Of a stretch of DNA of 64,000 nucleotides, positions 22,622-32,209 are shown piece after piece. Made by a program: the position numbers and the translations under genes. The notes below the pieces were generated by a model, which saw only the letters and a list, made by a program, of their open reading frames with translations, was not told the origin of the DNA and ran no database searches. The stretch lies in assembly GCF_003627815.1 (NCBI RefSeq), contig NZ_CP032698.1, positions 3,906,001 to 3,970,000 of the forward strand, written 5' to 3'. Position 1 is the first letter of the stretch, and each line of letters opens with the position of its first letter. Source of the DNA: Streptomyces hundungensis (lineage in GTDB: Bacteria > Actinomycetota > Actinomycetes > Streptomycetales > Streptomycetaceae).

Positions 22622-25039
22622 ATGACGCAGCGCGCCAACATCGACGCCGGGGCGGAACTCGACCCCGTCCATCCCATGAGCCCGCCCGAACCGGCGCGGC
22701 GGGCCGGCGGTCTGACGGCGGCCGAGGTCGCCGAACGGGTGGCGCGCGGCGAGGTCAACGACGTTCCCGTCCGCAGCAGTCGCTCCACCGCCGAGATCGT
22801 CCGGGGCAACGTCTTCACCCGGTTCAACGCGATCATCGGCGTGCTCTGGGCGATCATGCTCGTCGTGGCGCCGATCCAGGACAGCCTCTTCGGCTTCGTG
22901 ATCATCGCCAACACCGGCATCGGCATCATCCAGGAGATGCGTGCCAAGAAGACCCTGGACGGGCTCGCGGTCATCGGCGAGGCCAAGCCGACGGTACGGC
23001 GCGACGGCCGGGCGGTGGAGATCTCCACCTCCGAGATCGTGCTCGGCGACGTCATCGAACTCGGGCCCGGCGACAAGGTCGTGGTGGACGGCGAGGCGGT
23101 CGAGGCGGACGGCCTGGAGGTCGACGAATCCCTGCTGACCGGCGAGGCCGACCCGGTCCTGAAGAAGCCCGGCGACACGATGATGTCGGGTGCCTTCGTC
23201 GTCGCGGGCGGCGGCGCGTTCACCGCCACCAAGGTCGGGCGCGAGGCGTACGCGGCTCAACTGGCCGAGGAGGCGAGCCGGTTCACGCTCGTCCACTCCG
23301 AACTGCGCAGCGGCATCTCCACCATCCTCAAGTACGTCACGTGGATGATGATCCCCACGGCGCTCGGCCTGGTCCTGAGCCAGCTCGTGGTCAAGGACAA
23401 CGACGTCAAGGACTCCATCGCCCGCACCGTCGGCGGCATCGTCCCGATGATCCCCGAAGGGCTCGTCCTGCTGACGTCGGTCGCCTTCGCCATCGGCGTC
23501 ATCCGGCTCGGCCGCAAACAGTGCCTGGTCCAGGAGCTCCCCGCGATCGAGGGCCTGGCCCGCGTCGACGTGGTGTGCCTCGACAAGACGGGCACGCTCA
23601 CCGAGGGCGGCATGGACGTCACCGAGCTGCGCCCCCTCAACGGCGCGGACGAGGCGTACGTACGCACCGTCCTCGGCGCGCTCGGCGAGTCCGACCCCCG
23701 GCCCAACGCCTCCCTCCAGGCGATCATCGACGCCTACCCGGACAGCGAGGCGTGGCGCTGTACCGAGTCGCTGCCGTTCTCCTCGGCCCGCAAGTACAGC
23801 GGCGCCGCGTTCAGCGAGGGCGACGGCGAGAACAGCACCTGGCTGCTCGGCGCGCCGGACGTGCTGCTCAAGGCCGGTGACCCGGCGCTCTCCGAGATCG
23901 ACGCCCTCAACGAACAGGGCCTGCGCGTGCTGCTGCTCGCCCGCTCCTCGCGCGAACTCGACGACCCCGCCATCGCCTCCGACGCCGAGCCCACCGCCCT
24001 GGTCGTCCTCGAACAGCGGCTGCGGCCCGACGCCTCCGACACCCTGCGCTACTTCGACGAGCAGAACGTCCGGGCCAAGGTGATCTCCGGCGACAACGCG
24101 GTCTCGGTCGGCGCGGTCGCCGGAAAGCTCGGTCTGCCCGGCGCGGCCGACACCGTCGACGCCCGCCAACTCCCCGCCGAACAGGGCGAGATGGCCGACG
24201 TCCTCGACTCCAACTCGGTCTTCGGCCGGGTCACCCCCCAGCAGAAGCGCGACATGGTGGCCGCGCTCCAGTCACGCGGCCACACGGTGGCGATGACCGG
24301 CGACGGTGTGAACGACGTGCTCGCCCTCAAGGACGCCGACATCGGCGTGAGCATGGGCTCGGGCTCGGAGGCCACGCGTGCGGTCGCCCAGATCGTGCTC
24401 CTGAACAACAGCTTCTCGACGCTGCCGTCGGTGGTGGCGGAGGGGCGCCGCGTGATCGGCAACATCACGCGGGTGGCCACGCTCTTCCTCACCAAGACGG
24501 TGTACTCGGTGCTGCTCGCCGTCCTGGTGGTCTGCTTCCAGGTCGAATACCCCTTCCTGCCACGGCACTTGACGCTGCTTTCCACCTTCACCATCGGCAT
24601 CCCGGCGTTCTTCCTCGCCCTCGCCCCCAACAAGGAGCGCGCCAAACCGCACTTCGTGCGGCGGGTGATGCGGTACGCGATTCCCAGCGGGGTCATCGCG
24701 GCGGTGGCCACGTTCGTGACGTACATGATCGCGCGGGCGTACTACACCGGCTCGGGCGCGCTCGACGCGGAGACCAGCGCCACCACGCTGACCCTGTTCC
24801 TGGTCTCCATGTGGGTCCTGGCCATCATCGCCCGCCCCTACACGTGGTGGCGGATCGCCCTGGTCGTCTCCATGGCCGTGGCGTTCCTCCTCGTCCTTGC
24901 GGTGCCGTGGCTCCAGCACTTCTTCGCGTTGAAGCTGGTGGGGGTGGTGTTGCCGTGGACGGCGGTGGGGGTCGCTGTGGTGGCCTCGGCGGTGCTCGAG
25001 CTGACCTGGCGCCACGTAACCCACCGCTGGCCGGACTAG
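22622..25039 (+). CDS. CtpE-like cation-transporting P-type ATPase
   Basis: 805-residue P-type ATPase. The phosphorylation site is D321 in CLDKTGTLTEG. The actuator motif appears as LLTGEADPV (variant of TGE) and the hinge as TGDGVNDVLALKDADIG. The membrane motif before the phosphorylation site is PEGL (VGGIVPMIPEGLVLLTS), not a CPC, so it is not a heavy-metal pump. Overall it resembles mycobacterial CtpE, reported to import calcium and support cell-envelope integrity. About ten membrane segments are seen, four of them C-terminal. ATG 22622 follows TACCGT by 7 bases, suggesting a leaderless start. The cation is inferred from similarity. Confidence 0.88.
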   Translation: MTQRANIDAGAELDPVHPMSPPEPARRAGGLTAAEVAERVARGEVNDVPVRSSRSTAEIVRGNVFTRFNAIIGVLWAIMLVVAPIQDSLFGFVIIANTGIGIIQEMRAKKTLDGLAVIGEAKPTVRRDGRAVEISTSEIVLGDVIELGPGDKVVVDGEAVEADGLEVDESLLTGEADPVLKKPGDTMMSGAFVVAGGGAFTATKVGREAYAAQLAEEASRFTLVHSELRSGISTILKYVTWMMIPTALGLVLSQLVVKDNDVKDSIARTVGGIVPMIPEGLVLLTSVAFAIGVIRLGRKQCLVQELPAIEGLARVDVVCLDKTGTLTEGGMDVTELRPLNGADEAYVRTVLGALGESDPRPNASLQAIIDAYPDSEAWRCTESLPFSSARKYSGAAFSEGDGENSTWLLGAPDVLLKAGDPALSEIDALNEQGLRVLLLARSSRELDDPAIASDAEPTALVVLEQRLRPDASDTLRYFDEQNVRAKVISGDNAVSVGAVAGKLGLPGAADTVDARQLPAEQGEMADVLDSNSVFGRVTPQQKRDMVAALQSRGHTVAMTGDGVNDVLALKDADIGVSMGSGSEATRAVAQIVLLNNSFSTLPSVVAEGRRVIGNITRVATLFLTKTVYSVLLAVLVVCFQVEYPFLPRHLTLLSTFTIGIPAFFLALAPNKERAKPHFVRRVMRYAIPSGVIAAVATFVTYMIARAYYTGSGALDAETSATTLTLFLVSMWVLAIIARPYTWWRIALVVSMAVAFLLVLAVPWLQHFFALKLVGVVLPWTAVGVAVVASAVLELTWRHVTHRWPD

Positions 25040-25443
25040 CCCTGGGCACCTTCGCCCACCCACCCACCCGTACAGCGGGTTGGTTGGTTCCGGCCTCCTG
25101 GGGCTCCGCCCCAGACCCCGTTCGCGCCTTAAGGGCGCTCGTCCTCAATCGCCGGACGGGCTGAGGTGCTGGCCAGCACCAAGTAGCTAGGGGCGCGGGG
25201 AACTGCGCGAGAAGCGGGCACGGTCCGCAGGGCTGTGATGTCCCCCGGAGGGTCTAGGGAAGGGGCGGGGAGGGGCCAAAAAGGGGTCTGGGGCAGAGCC
25301 CCAGCGCACCCCCCGGTCGAGCCACGCGGGAGGCCGGGCCAACCCGGGTCGGGGCGGAGCCCCGGCGGCTCCCCCCGGTCGGCCGAGCGAGAGGCCGGGC
25401 CGACCGGGGTGTGGGGCGGAGCCCCCGCAAAGACACCCCGGGG
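25040..25443. repeat. Composite intergenic repeat tract 4 (C-B-A-D order)
   Basis: 404 bases between the P-type ATPase gene and the sacsin-like gene (convergent). Here the modules appear once each in order: C (~25050-25090), B with full tail (~25098-25165), the GCTGGCCAGC box (~25168), A (~25189-25230) and D (GGAGGGTCTAGGGAAGGGG, ~25236). Three degenerate B hairpins follow (~25283, 25350, 25412). Confidence 0.88.
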
Positions 25444-28400
25444 TCAGTCGAACCAGCGGTCTCGCGAGAGTTCGGCCGTGCGGGACGGGTCCTCCAGGAG
25501 CGCCGCCACTTCGAACCGTCGAGGCCACTGCCCGGCCGCCCAGGCCAACCCCGCCGCAACCCCCTCAAGCGTCGCCGCATGCACCACCCCGTCACCCCCC
25601 GCCCGACGCCAGTCGAGCTCCACCCCGCCCGCCACCAGCGACTCGTGCTCGACATAGCTCGCCGGCGCGAGCGGCCCGAGCAGGACCCGTACCGCCTCGG
25701 GCACCTCCCGCTCGACCCCGAAGGACGTCACCTCGCCCGACGCCGCCTCGCTGAGCCGCCCCACCTGGAGGAGCTCCGCGAGTTCGGCGGCGCGCGCCGG
25801 GGCGACGGGCAGCAGGGCCAGCCCGGAGGCGAGGGGCAGCAGGTCGGGGGCGTCCGCCACGACCGCGTCGGAGGCGTCGACCACCCGGACCTCGCCGTCG
25901 ACGACCGCCCGCAGTTCGTCGGGCAGGGTGACCTGCTCGGGGTCGAGCTCCGCCAACGCCGTGTACAGGGCGTGGAGTTGGGACGCCGAGACCGATCGGT
26001 CGGGGTCGGCGAGGCGGCCGAGGAGTTCCGCCGCGCCGCCCGGCTCGTCCAGGAGCGCGGCCACCGAGGTGCGCACCCCCAGCGCCCGCAGGACCTGCGC
26101 GTCATCGAAGCCGGTCGCGTCCACGGGCTCGTAAAGACCGGACAGGAGGGGGTCGGAGCCGGCCGCGCGCAGCCCGGCGGGGCGCCGGCCGTCCAGGACC
26201 GGATGGTCGCGCAGCCACCAGGCGGTGTAGGGGCGTACGGACTCGGTGGTGCCGTCGGGCAGCAGGACCCGCACCGGCTGGACCAGGGCGTCCCGCAGCG
26301 GCGGCCGGGCGAGCAGGGCGAGGGCCTGTGGCCAGGCGTCGTCGTCGACCAGGTCGAGGTCGCGGACGGCGACGATCTCGGTGGCCACCGGCGGGACCGG
26401 CGTCTCGGGCAGCCGGTCCAGGACGTCCTCGCACCACACGTCCACCGCGTCGAGCAGCCCCGCGTCGTCGGGCTCGGCGAAGTCGCCCTCGCGCGGCTCC
26501 AGTTCGTCCGGGTCCAGGACGACATCGGCGGCCCGTACGAGGGCGAACGTGGCGAGCACCCCGCATGCGGTGAGCGGCTGCTCGCCCCAGCGATCGGCCA
26601 ACTCCCGGTCCACTTCGGCGAGTTCACCCTCGCGGACGACGGCGGCGAGGGGGGATCCGGGCAGCAGGAGCTCGCCTGCGGGGGCGAGTTCGCCGTCCTC
26701 GTCGGGCAGGGCGAGCGCGCCGAGCCAGGGCTCGTCACCGGGCGCGAGATTGGCCTCGCGCACCAACGCCAGTACGGTGTCGGCGAGTTCGTCGGCGTCG
26801 AGCGCGTCCTCGTCCCAGATCTCCCCGCTGTCCAGCGAGGCGGCGACGGCGGCCCGCACCTGAGGGGTCGTCAGAACGGCGCGCGGGGTGGCGGGCAGCG
26901 CGCCGAGCTTTTCCAGCAGCGGATGCGCGGCGTCGGGGTGGGCGACCTTCAGGCCCAGGCGTCCCAGGTCGGACGGGGTGTCGGCGAGCGGCAGCAGGAT
27001 CTGCCGGGGGCCGGTGGCGGTGCGGCCGCCGACCAGCGGCACGGGGAGCCCGGAGAGCCGGTCGGGGTCCACTCCGGCGAGCGTGTCGTAGAGGCGGTAC
27101 CACCACTCGGGGGGCCGCTCGGCGCCCGCGATCCGCTCGACGGCGTCGCCGAGCGAGAGCCGTCCCACCTCCAACGCCCGCAATTCGGGGCGGCGTTCGA
27201 GACCTGCGGGCAGCAGCGTGGGCAGCACTTCGGCGAGCACGCGCACCGTGTCGGCGCCGGCGCCCTCGACGACCTCCGCCTCGAAGGGGCGCAGCGCGGG
27301 GAGTTCCTCGGTGGGCGCGGCGGGCGCCAGGAACGCGACACGGGGCAGCCGCTCCAGGATCGCCGCGCGCAGAGCGCCGTCCAGCTCGCCCCGCCCCAGC
27401 GGGCCGGGCACCAGGTCGACGGTGCCGGTCGTCACCGGGCGCCAGGCGGCGAGGAGTTCGGCGTAGGCGTCGGCGGCGCGATCCACCAGGAAGTCGGTGA
27501 GCGGGCCGGGCGCCGGGTGGCGGCGGGCGGTGTCGAGCGGGAACGAGGCGATGAGCAGCGCGGGGACGCCGAGCGGCTCGTCGGTGGGGGTGGGCGCGTG
27601 CACCACGGCGGCGGTACGGGGCCGCTCGGGCGCGCCGTCCTCGTCCACCGGGACGGCCCAGGTGAGGGTCCAGTGCGGGCGCAGCCGCTCCTCCACGGGG
27701 CGGTCGGCGAGCAGCTCCTTGCCGAGCGGGCCGTGCCGGCTGACGGTCCGCCAGCGGTGGATCGTCTCGTCGCGACTGTCGTCGATGTGGACGTACGCGT
27801 CGTGCACCGAACGTTTCAACACCCGTGTGGCGTCCGGGGTTTCGACGACGATCTCGGTGAGGCCGGGCAGCGTGAGGAGCAGGGCGTCGTCGATGCCGTC
27901 GAGGAGACGGCGTACGAGGTCCTCGGCGGCGGCGTCGCGCAGCGGCAGCACCACGACGGTGTCATAGCCCTCGGGGGCGGCGCCCTCGGCGGGCAGCGGC
28001 AGCCTCAGCAGCGGTACGTGTCCGTCGCGGCGGCGCAGCTCGTCGCCGAGTCCGGGGCTGGCGAGGGCGGTCTGCGCGGCCAGTTCGCGGGCCTCGGCGA
28101 GCGACCAGCGCACACCGCCGGTGCGGCCCACCACGGCGGGCTCGTCGCTGACGGCGAGCACCGCGGCGAACCCGACGCCGAACCGGCCGACGGCGACTTC
28201 GGTGTCAGCGCGCTTGGCGCTGGCGCGCAGGGTCGAGAGCGACTCGACGCCCACGGCGTCCAGGGGGGCGCCGGTGTTGGCGGCGGCCAGTACGGCGGGG
28301 CCGTCGGGGCCGCCCGGGTGCAGGGTGAGCCGGAGGCGGCCCTCGGTGCCGGTGCGGGCGGCGGCGTCGGCGGCGTTCTGGGCGAGTTCCACGACGAGGC

Positions 28401-28554
28401 GGTCACGGTAGCCGCCGAGCGCGAGGTCCTCCTCGGCGTTGGCGTCCTCGCGGAATCTGGCGGGGCCCGCGCCCCAGGCGTTCAGGACGCCTCGCCGTAG
28501 CCGCGCCGTCCCGAAGGGGTCGGCCCCTTCGGCCGCCATCGCCTTGACGATCAC
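25444..28554 (-). CDS. Sacsin-like GHKL-ATPase domain large protein
   Basis: 1036-residue cytoplasmic protein. The N-terminus holds a Hsp90/sacsin-type Bergerat ATP fold: helix E56-LAQNAAD with N60 and D63 as the N-box, and VGRFGVGFAAVLAVSD as the G-box, about 60 residues later. The rest (~200-1036) is long, Leu/Asp/Glu-rich and without a recognisable catalytic domain. In annotation pipelines similar actinobacterial proteins are labelled sacsin N-terminal ATP-binding-like. A chaperone-like role is an inference. GTG 28554 has GGAG upstream; ATG 28539 is the alternative. It stands between two repeat tracts and has DUF3027 as its upstream neighbour. Confidence 0.8.
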   Translation of the reverse strand: MIVKAMAAEGADPFGTARLRRGVLNAWGAGPARFREDANAEEDLALGGYRDRLVVELAQNAADAAARTGTEGRLRLTLHPGGPDGPAVLAAANTGAPLDAVGVESLSTLRASAKRADTEVAVGRFGVGFAAVLAVSDEPAVVGRTGGVRWSLAEARELAAQTALASPGLGDELRRRDGHVPLLRLPLPAEGAAPEGYDTVVVLPLRDAAAEDLVRRLLDGIDDALLLTLPGLTEIVVETPDATRVLKRSVHDAYVHIDDSRDETIHRWRTVSRHGPLGKELLADRPVEERLRPHWTLTWAVPVDEDGAPERPRTAAVVHAPTPTDEPLGVPALLIASFPLDTARRHPAPGPLTDFLVDRAADAYAELLAAWRPVTTGTVDLVPGPLGRGELDGALRAAILERLPRVAFLAPAAPTEELPALRPFEAEVVEGAGADTVRVLAEVLPTLLPAGLERRPELRALEVGRLSLGDAVERIAGAERPPEWWYRLYDTLAGVDPDRLSGLPVPLVGGRTATGPRQILLPLADTPSDLGRLGLKVAHPDAAHPLLEKLGALPATPRAVLTTPQVRAAVAASLDSGEIWDEDALDADELADTVLALVREANLAPGDEPWLGALALPDEDGELAPAGELLLPGSPLAAVVREGELAEVDRELADRWGEQPLTACGVLATFALVRAADVVLDPDELEPREGDFAEPDDAGLLDAVDVWCEDVLDRLPETPVPPVATEIVAVRDLDLVDDDAWPQALALLARPPLRDALVQPVRVLLPDGTTESVRPYTAWWLRDHPVLDGRRPAGLRAAGSDPLLSGLYEPVDATGFDDAQVLRALGVRTSVAALLDEPGGAAELLGRLADPDRSVSASQLHALYTALAELDPEQVTLPDELRAVVDGEVRVVDASDAVVADAPDLLPLASGLALLPVAPARAAELAELLQVGRLSEAASGEVTSFGVEREVPEAVRVLLGPLAPASYVEHESLVAGGVELDWRRAGGDGVVHAATLEGVAAGLAWAAGQWPRRFEVAALLEDPSRTAELSRDRWFD

Positions 28555-28965
28555 GCCGTACTCCGCTCTGTCCTGCCCCGCGTGCCGGGACCGCGGCCCG
28601 AAGGTACCGCGCGTCGGGGGGTGGCCTTGAATTCCCCCCACCCCGCCCCTTCCCGAAACCCTCCGGGCGACGCGCCACCCCCGCGAACCAAGCCCGCGTC
28701 TCGCGCAGTTCCTCGCGCCCCTGAAAACCCGCTTGAAAACCCGCTTTCGTCTGCCGACCGTGCGTGGCTGGTCGCGCAGTTCCCCGCGCCCCTAAACCCG
28801 CTCTCGGCGTGCGGACCGTGCCCGCGTCTCGCGCAGTTCCCCGCGCCCCTTAAGTGCTCGGTGCGGGCCCGCATCGGCCACCTCAGCCCGTCCGGCGATT
28901 GAGGACGAGCGCCCTTAAGGCGCGAACGGGGTCTGGGGCGGAGCCCCAGGAGAGGGGCGGCGGGG
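28555..28965. repeat. Composite intergenic repeat tract 5 (D, A x3, B)
   Basis: 411 bases between the DUF3027 gene and the sacsin-like gene (both minus). The first ~70 bases are the upstream region of the latter. On the minus strand the order from DUF3027 is B (~28925-28950), its conserved tail (~28890-28920), then A cores near 28835, 28772 and 28706, then D (~28640-28675). This is the same order as in tract 4. Confidence 0.87.
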
Positions 28966-29877
28966 TTAGGAGTGGCCCAGGTCTTCCGTGGCGTCCGCCA
29001 CATCCGGCACGGACCCACCCCGATCCGGCCGGAACCGGAACGGATCCGCCCCCACCGTGTCCAGCACCGGCGAAGCCGGCCGCGGCGGCGTAGGCATGAC
29101 GGCCGCCTCCGAGTGCCCCCCACAGCCGTAGTCGAACGCCACGACACGCCCGTCCGCAGGACCGAATTCATTGGCGCAGATGCCGAACGCCTGGGAGAGC
29201 GATCCCGCGATCGGCACGAGGAAGGCACAGGAGACGCAGGAGGCCGGCGCCGCCTGAGCCATCGCGGTCTTGCCGCCGAAGGACTCCTCCCACCGGTCGG
29301 CCGCCGCGTGCAGCCCGTACCGCGAAAGGACCCGCGCCCGGCGCATGCCGAGTTCGTCGGCGACGGACGCGACGGAGCCGCGCGCGCTGCCCGCAGGGGC
29401 CTCGCGCTCGGACAGCTCGGCGTCCTCCGCCTCGATCCGCTCGGCCAGCTCCTGCGAGAGCACCGAGTTGGGCGGCGGCGCGTCCTCGCCGGTGTAGCCG
29501 GGTTCCAGGCGCGGGTCGTCGGCCTCGGTGGGCAGCAGGTCGCCGGGTCCCATGTCGCCGGGCCGCAGCCGCTCGCTCCACGGCACCCACTCGGGGGCCT
29601 GGAGGGCGTCGGGGCCGGGCAGCAGGACCGTCTCGTCGAGGGTGACCAGCTTGGCGCGCGAGGCGCGCGCCACCGTCACCGCCCAGCGCCAGCCCCGGTA
29701 GCCGGGTTCCTTGCACTCGAAGAAGTGCGTGACGACCCGGTCGCCCTCCGGCACGAGGGTCACATGCTCGCCGACCACACCCGGCGCGGCGGCTTCCTCC
29801 GCCGCCTCGCGGGCTAGGTCGACCGCCTCGGCGCACAGGCGGTCAGGGGTACGGCTTCGCGTCGTCGCAGCACTCAC
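28966..29877 (-). CDS. DUF3027 family protein
   Basis: 303-residue cytoplasmic protein of the actinobacterial DUF3027 family, of unknown function. The N-terminal half contains GVVGEHVTLVPEGDRVVTHFFECKEPGYRGWRWAVTVARA-type conserved sequence. The C-terminal half has a Cys cluster (ASCVSCAF, then ICANEFGP and YGCGGHSE) that looks like a metal site with a C-x2-C pair. GTG 29877 is used because homologues start with SAATTRSRTPDRL; the frame is open further upstream through non-conserved sequence. GGAG lies about 14 bases upstream. The gene is divergent from an MFS gene and is followed by repeat tract 5. Confidence 0.85.
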   Translation of the reverse strand: MSAATTRSRTPDRLCAEAVDLAREAAEEAAAPGVVGEHVTLVPEGDRVVTHFFECKEPGYRGWRWAVTVARASRAKLVTLDETVLLPGPDALQAPEWVPWSERLRPGDMGPGDLLPTEADDPRLEPGYTGEDAPPPNSVLSQELAERIEAEDAELSEREAPAGSARGSVASVADELGMRRARVLSRYGLHAAADRWEESFGGKTAMAQAAPASCVSCAFLVPIAGSLSQAFGICANEFGPADGRVVAFDYGCGGHSEAAVMPTPPRPASPVLDTVGADPFRFRPDRGGSVPDVADATEDLGHS

Positions 29878-30214
29878 AGGTCTCGCTTCTCTCCTACGCC
29901 GTCTCACGGGTACGCCGGGGAGTCGACTGCGAACGGGCGGCGGGCGGAGCGGACCAGGGGGCCGCGTCAACGTCCGCGCCCGGGCGATCAACTGCCCAGC
30001 GACTGTCCAGTTCACTGACCAAGGGGGTCCCCCCTGCTCCGTATGAGCGTGGAGGCGCACCTTCTACGATCCATTCTGCGGGATCGCGGAGAGGCGCGCG
30101 GCCTTGGGCAGCCGCGGGCGGCGCGCCTGTCACGCTACCCCCTTCGTGGCCCCCGGCCCACCTGCGCGTCCGAATCCTGGTTCGGGTCGGACGGGGTTGG
30201 GGCACTATGGCGGG

Positions 30215-31570
30215 GTGGCAACCGCAAGGTCGTCAGGTTCTTCGGACGAGTCCGGCCGCCTGCGCAGGGCAGGCCGGACGGTCGGTCGCGCCCTGCATCT
30301 GCCGTTCACGGGGACGGCGCGTTCGATCAGAAAAGCCACCCATGCGCACGGCGCGGGTGAGTCGGGGCTCGGCAAACTGATCGAGCTGCACGCTGTGAAC
30401 GGCGCCGGCGACGTCATGATCACCGTGGCGCTCGCGTCGACCGTGTTCTTCTCCGTGCCGACCGATCAGGCCCGCGGCCGCGTCGCGCTCTATCTGGCGA
30501 TCACGATGGCCCCCTTCACTCTCCTGGCGCCGGTGATCGGCCCGCTGCTCGACCGGATGCCGCACGGCCGCCGCGCCGCGATGGCCGGTGCGATGGTGGC
30601 CCGCGCGCTGCTCGCGCTGACCATGTCCGGCGCGGTCGCCACCGGCGGCCTTGAGCTGTACCCGGCGGCACTGGGCGTCCTGGTGGCCTCGAAGGCGTAC
30701 GGCGTGGTCAGAAGCGCCGTCGTGCCGCGGCTGCTGCCACCGCGCTTCTCGCTGGTGAAGGCGAATTCGCGGGTCACCCTGGCCGGCCTGCTCGCCACGG
30801 GGGCCGCCGCCCCGATCGGCGCGGGGCTCTCCCGCATCGGGCCCGAATGGCCGCTCTACGGGGCGTTCTGTGTCTTCGTTGCGGGCATGTTCCTGGCCTT
30901 CTCGCTCGACCCGAAGGTCGACTCGGCGAAGGGCGAGACCAAGGCGCGGCTCTCCGACCGGGGTGAGCCGAAGCCCAGTCTGCGTACGGTCGGGGTGTCC
31001 GTGCAGAACGGTCTGTACGCCAATGCCGCGCTGCGCGCGCTCTCCGGGTTCCTGATCTTCTTCCTGGCGTTCCTGCTGCGCGAGCACCCCCTGTCCGGGC
31101 AGAGCGCGGCCGTCTCGCTCGGCATCGTGGGCGTCTCGGCGGGCGTCGGCAACGCGCTGGGCACGGCGGTCGGCTCGCTGCTGCGGGCGCGCGGGCCCGA
31201 GGTGCTGATCGTGACGATGCTGACGATCGCGCTCGGCGTCGCGGCCCTGTCCGCCGCGTTCTTCAGCGGGGTGATGGTGGCGGTGCTGGGCGCGACCGCC
31301 GGACTCACCCAGGCCCTGGCCAAGCTGTCCCTGGACGCGATGATCCAGCGCGACGTACCGGAGGAGGTCCGTACGTCCGCGTTCGCCCGGTCGGAGACCC
31401 TGCTCCAGGTGGCGTGGGTGCTCGGCGGCGCGATCGGCATCGCGCTGCCGCTCAACGGCGCCCTCGGCATGTCGGTGGCCGCGTCCCTGCTCGCGCTCGG
31501 CGCGGCCGTCTCGGTACGGGGCCTGCTCGGTGCGGCCCGCCGGGGTTCCCCCCGGCCGCGCGTCGCCTGA
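30215..31570 (+). CDS. MFS transporter
   Basis: 451-residue major facilitator with about twelve membrane segments after a ~55-residue cytoplasmic N-terminus rich in Ser/Arg. Conserved stretches are VNGAGDVMITVALASTVFF (TM1), APVIGPLLDRMPHGRRAAM (motif A region) and RSAVVPRLLPPRFSLVKANS (motif typical of DHA3-like MFS). The substrate is unknown. GTG 30215 was chosen as the first conserved start; CACTAT ends 6 bases before it, fitting a leaderless start. It precedes the DUF2771 lipoprotein gene on the same strand by 127 bases, which contain a 21-base direct repeat (31583-31603, 31629-31649). Confidence 0.82.
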   Translation: MATARSSGSSDESGRLRRAGRTVGRALHLPFTGTARSIRKATHAHGAGESGLGKLIELHAVNGAGDVMITVALASTVFFSVPTDQARGRVALYLAITMAPFTLLAPVIGPLLDRMPHGRRAAMAGAMVARALLALTMSGAVATGGLELYPAALGVLVASKAYGVVRSAVVPRLLPPRFSLVKANSRVTLAGLLATGAAAPIGAGLSRIGPEWPLYGAFCVFVAGMFLAFSLDPKVDSAKGETKARLSDRGEPKPSLRTVGVSVQNGLYANAALRALSGFLIFFLAFLLREHPLSGQSAAVSLGIVGVSAGVGNALGTAVGSLLRARGPEVLIVTMLTIALGVAALSAAFFSGVMVAVLGATAGLTQALAKLSLDAMIQRDVPEEVRTSAFARSETLLQVAWVLGGAIGIALPLNGALGMSVAASLLALGAAVSVRGLLGAARRGSPRPRVA

Positions 31571-31697
31571 GCCGCGGCCGGAGGGGCGCGCCACACAGGC
31601 ACGGGCGTCGCCCGGGCCCGGGTCCTGCGGGGCGCGCCACACCGGCACGCCGCACCCCCGCGCGGCGTGGCTCGGGACGACCGATAGCCTTCGCTTC

Positions 31698-32192
31698 ATG
31701 ACCGTTGCGTTCATTTCCGGTAGGACCCGCCGGGCCGGCTTCGCACTCGCCGCCGCCTCCGCAGGACTCCTCGTCCTCTCCGCCTGCGACAAGCCGACGC
31801 CTCTCGCGACCGTGACGGTCGGCACGAACTCCGTCAACGCCGAGGCGTCCTGTCGCGGCGAGAACGGCAAGGCGCTCGCCGACGACAAGCTGACCGGCTG
31901 CCTCAGCGGCGTCAAGGACGCCAAGTCCATCGACTACGCGCCCGGCTCGACGCTGCGTCTCGGCGTCGACCCCGACGTCGTCGAGGACGGCCACAAGTGG
32001 ATCGCGCTCCTCGACGGCAGCCCGATCACCGAGGCCTCCGCCCAGACCTACCGCAGCTTCCCCGGCGCCGACGTCTTCTCGACCGGCGGGCAGGGTGCCG
32101 CGCCGAAGGAGAAGAAGGTGAGCATCGTCCAGGTCAACAAGGACAGCAAGCCCGTGTCGGTCTGGAGCTTCACCCTCAAGCGCACCTCCTGA
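31698..32192 (+). CDS. DUF2771 lipoprotein
   Basis: 164-residue exported lipoprotein of the DUF2771 family. A twin-arginine-containing basic start (SGRTRR) is followed by a hydrophobic core and lipobox LSAC (Cys30). The mature domain contains two further cysteines (EASCRG and LTGCLS). The function is unknown; the family is found beside futalosine-pathway genes in Streptomyces. ATG 31698 lacks a ribosome site and TAGCCT (31685-31690) lies 7 bases upstream, so it is probably leaderless. It is followed after 17 bases by mqnB and may be the first gene of that operon. Confidence 0.85.
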   Translation: MTVAFISGRTRRAGFALAAASAGLLVLSACDKPTPLATVTVGTNSVNAEASCRGENGKALADDKLTGCLSGVKDAKSIDYAPGSTLRLGVDPDVVEDGHKWIALLDGSPITEASAQTYRSFPGADVFSTGGQGAAPKEKKVSIVQVNKDSKPVSVWSFTLKRTS

Positions 32193-32209
32193 CGAGCGGG
32201 CCCCGCCTG

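Noticed and set aside
25411..28500. 1029-codon plus-strand frame opposite the sacsin-like gene
   Set aside because: The minus frame has conserved N- and G-box motifs; the plus frame is Gly/Arg/Gln low-complexity without any domain.
31583..31649. 21-base direct repeat before the DUF2771 gene as an operator
   Set aside because: The copies differ by one base and lie at variable, GC-only sequence with no dyad; they may be simple duplication.
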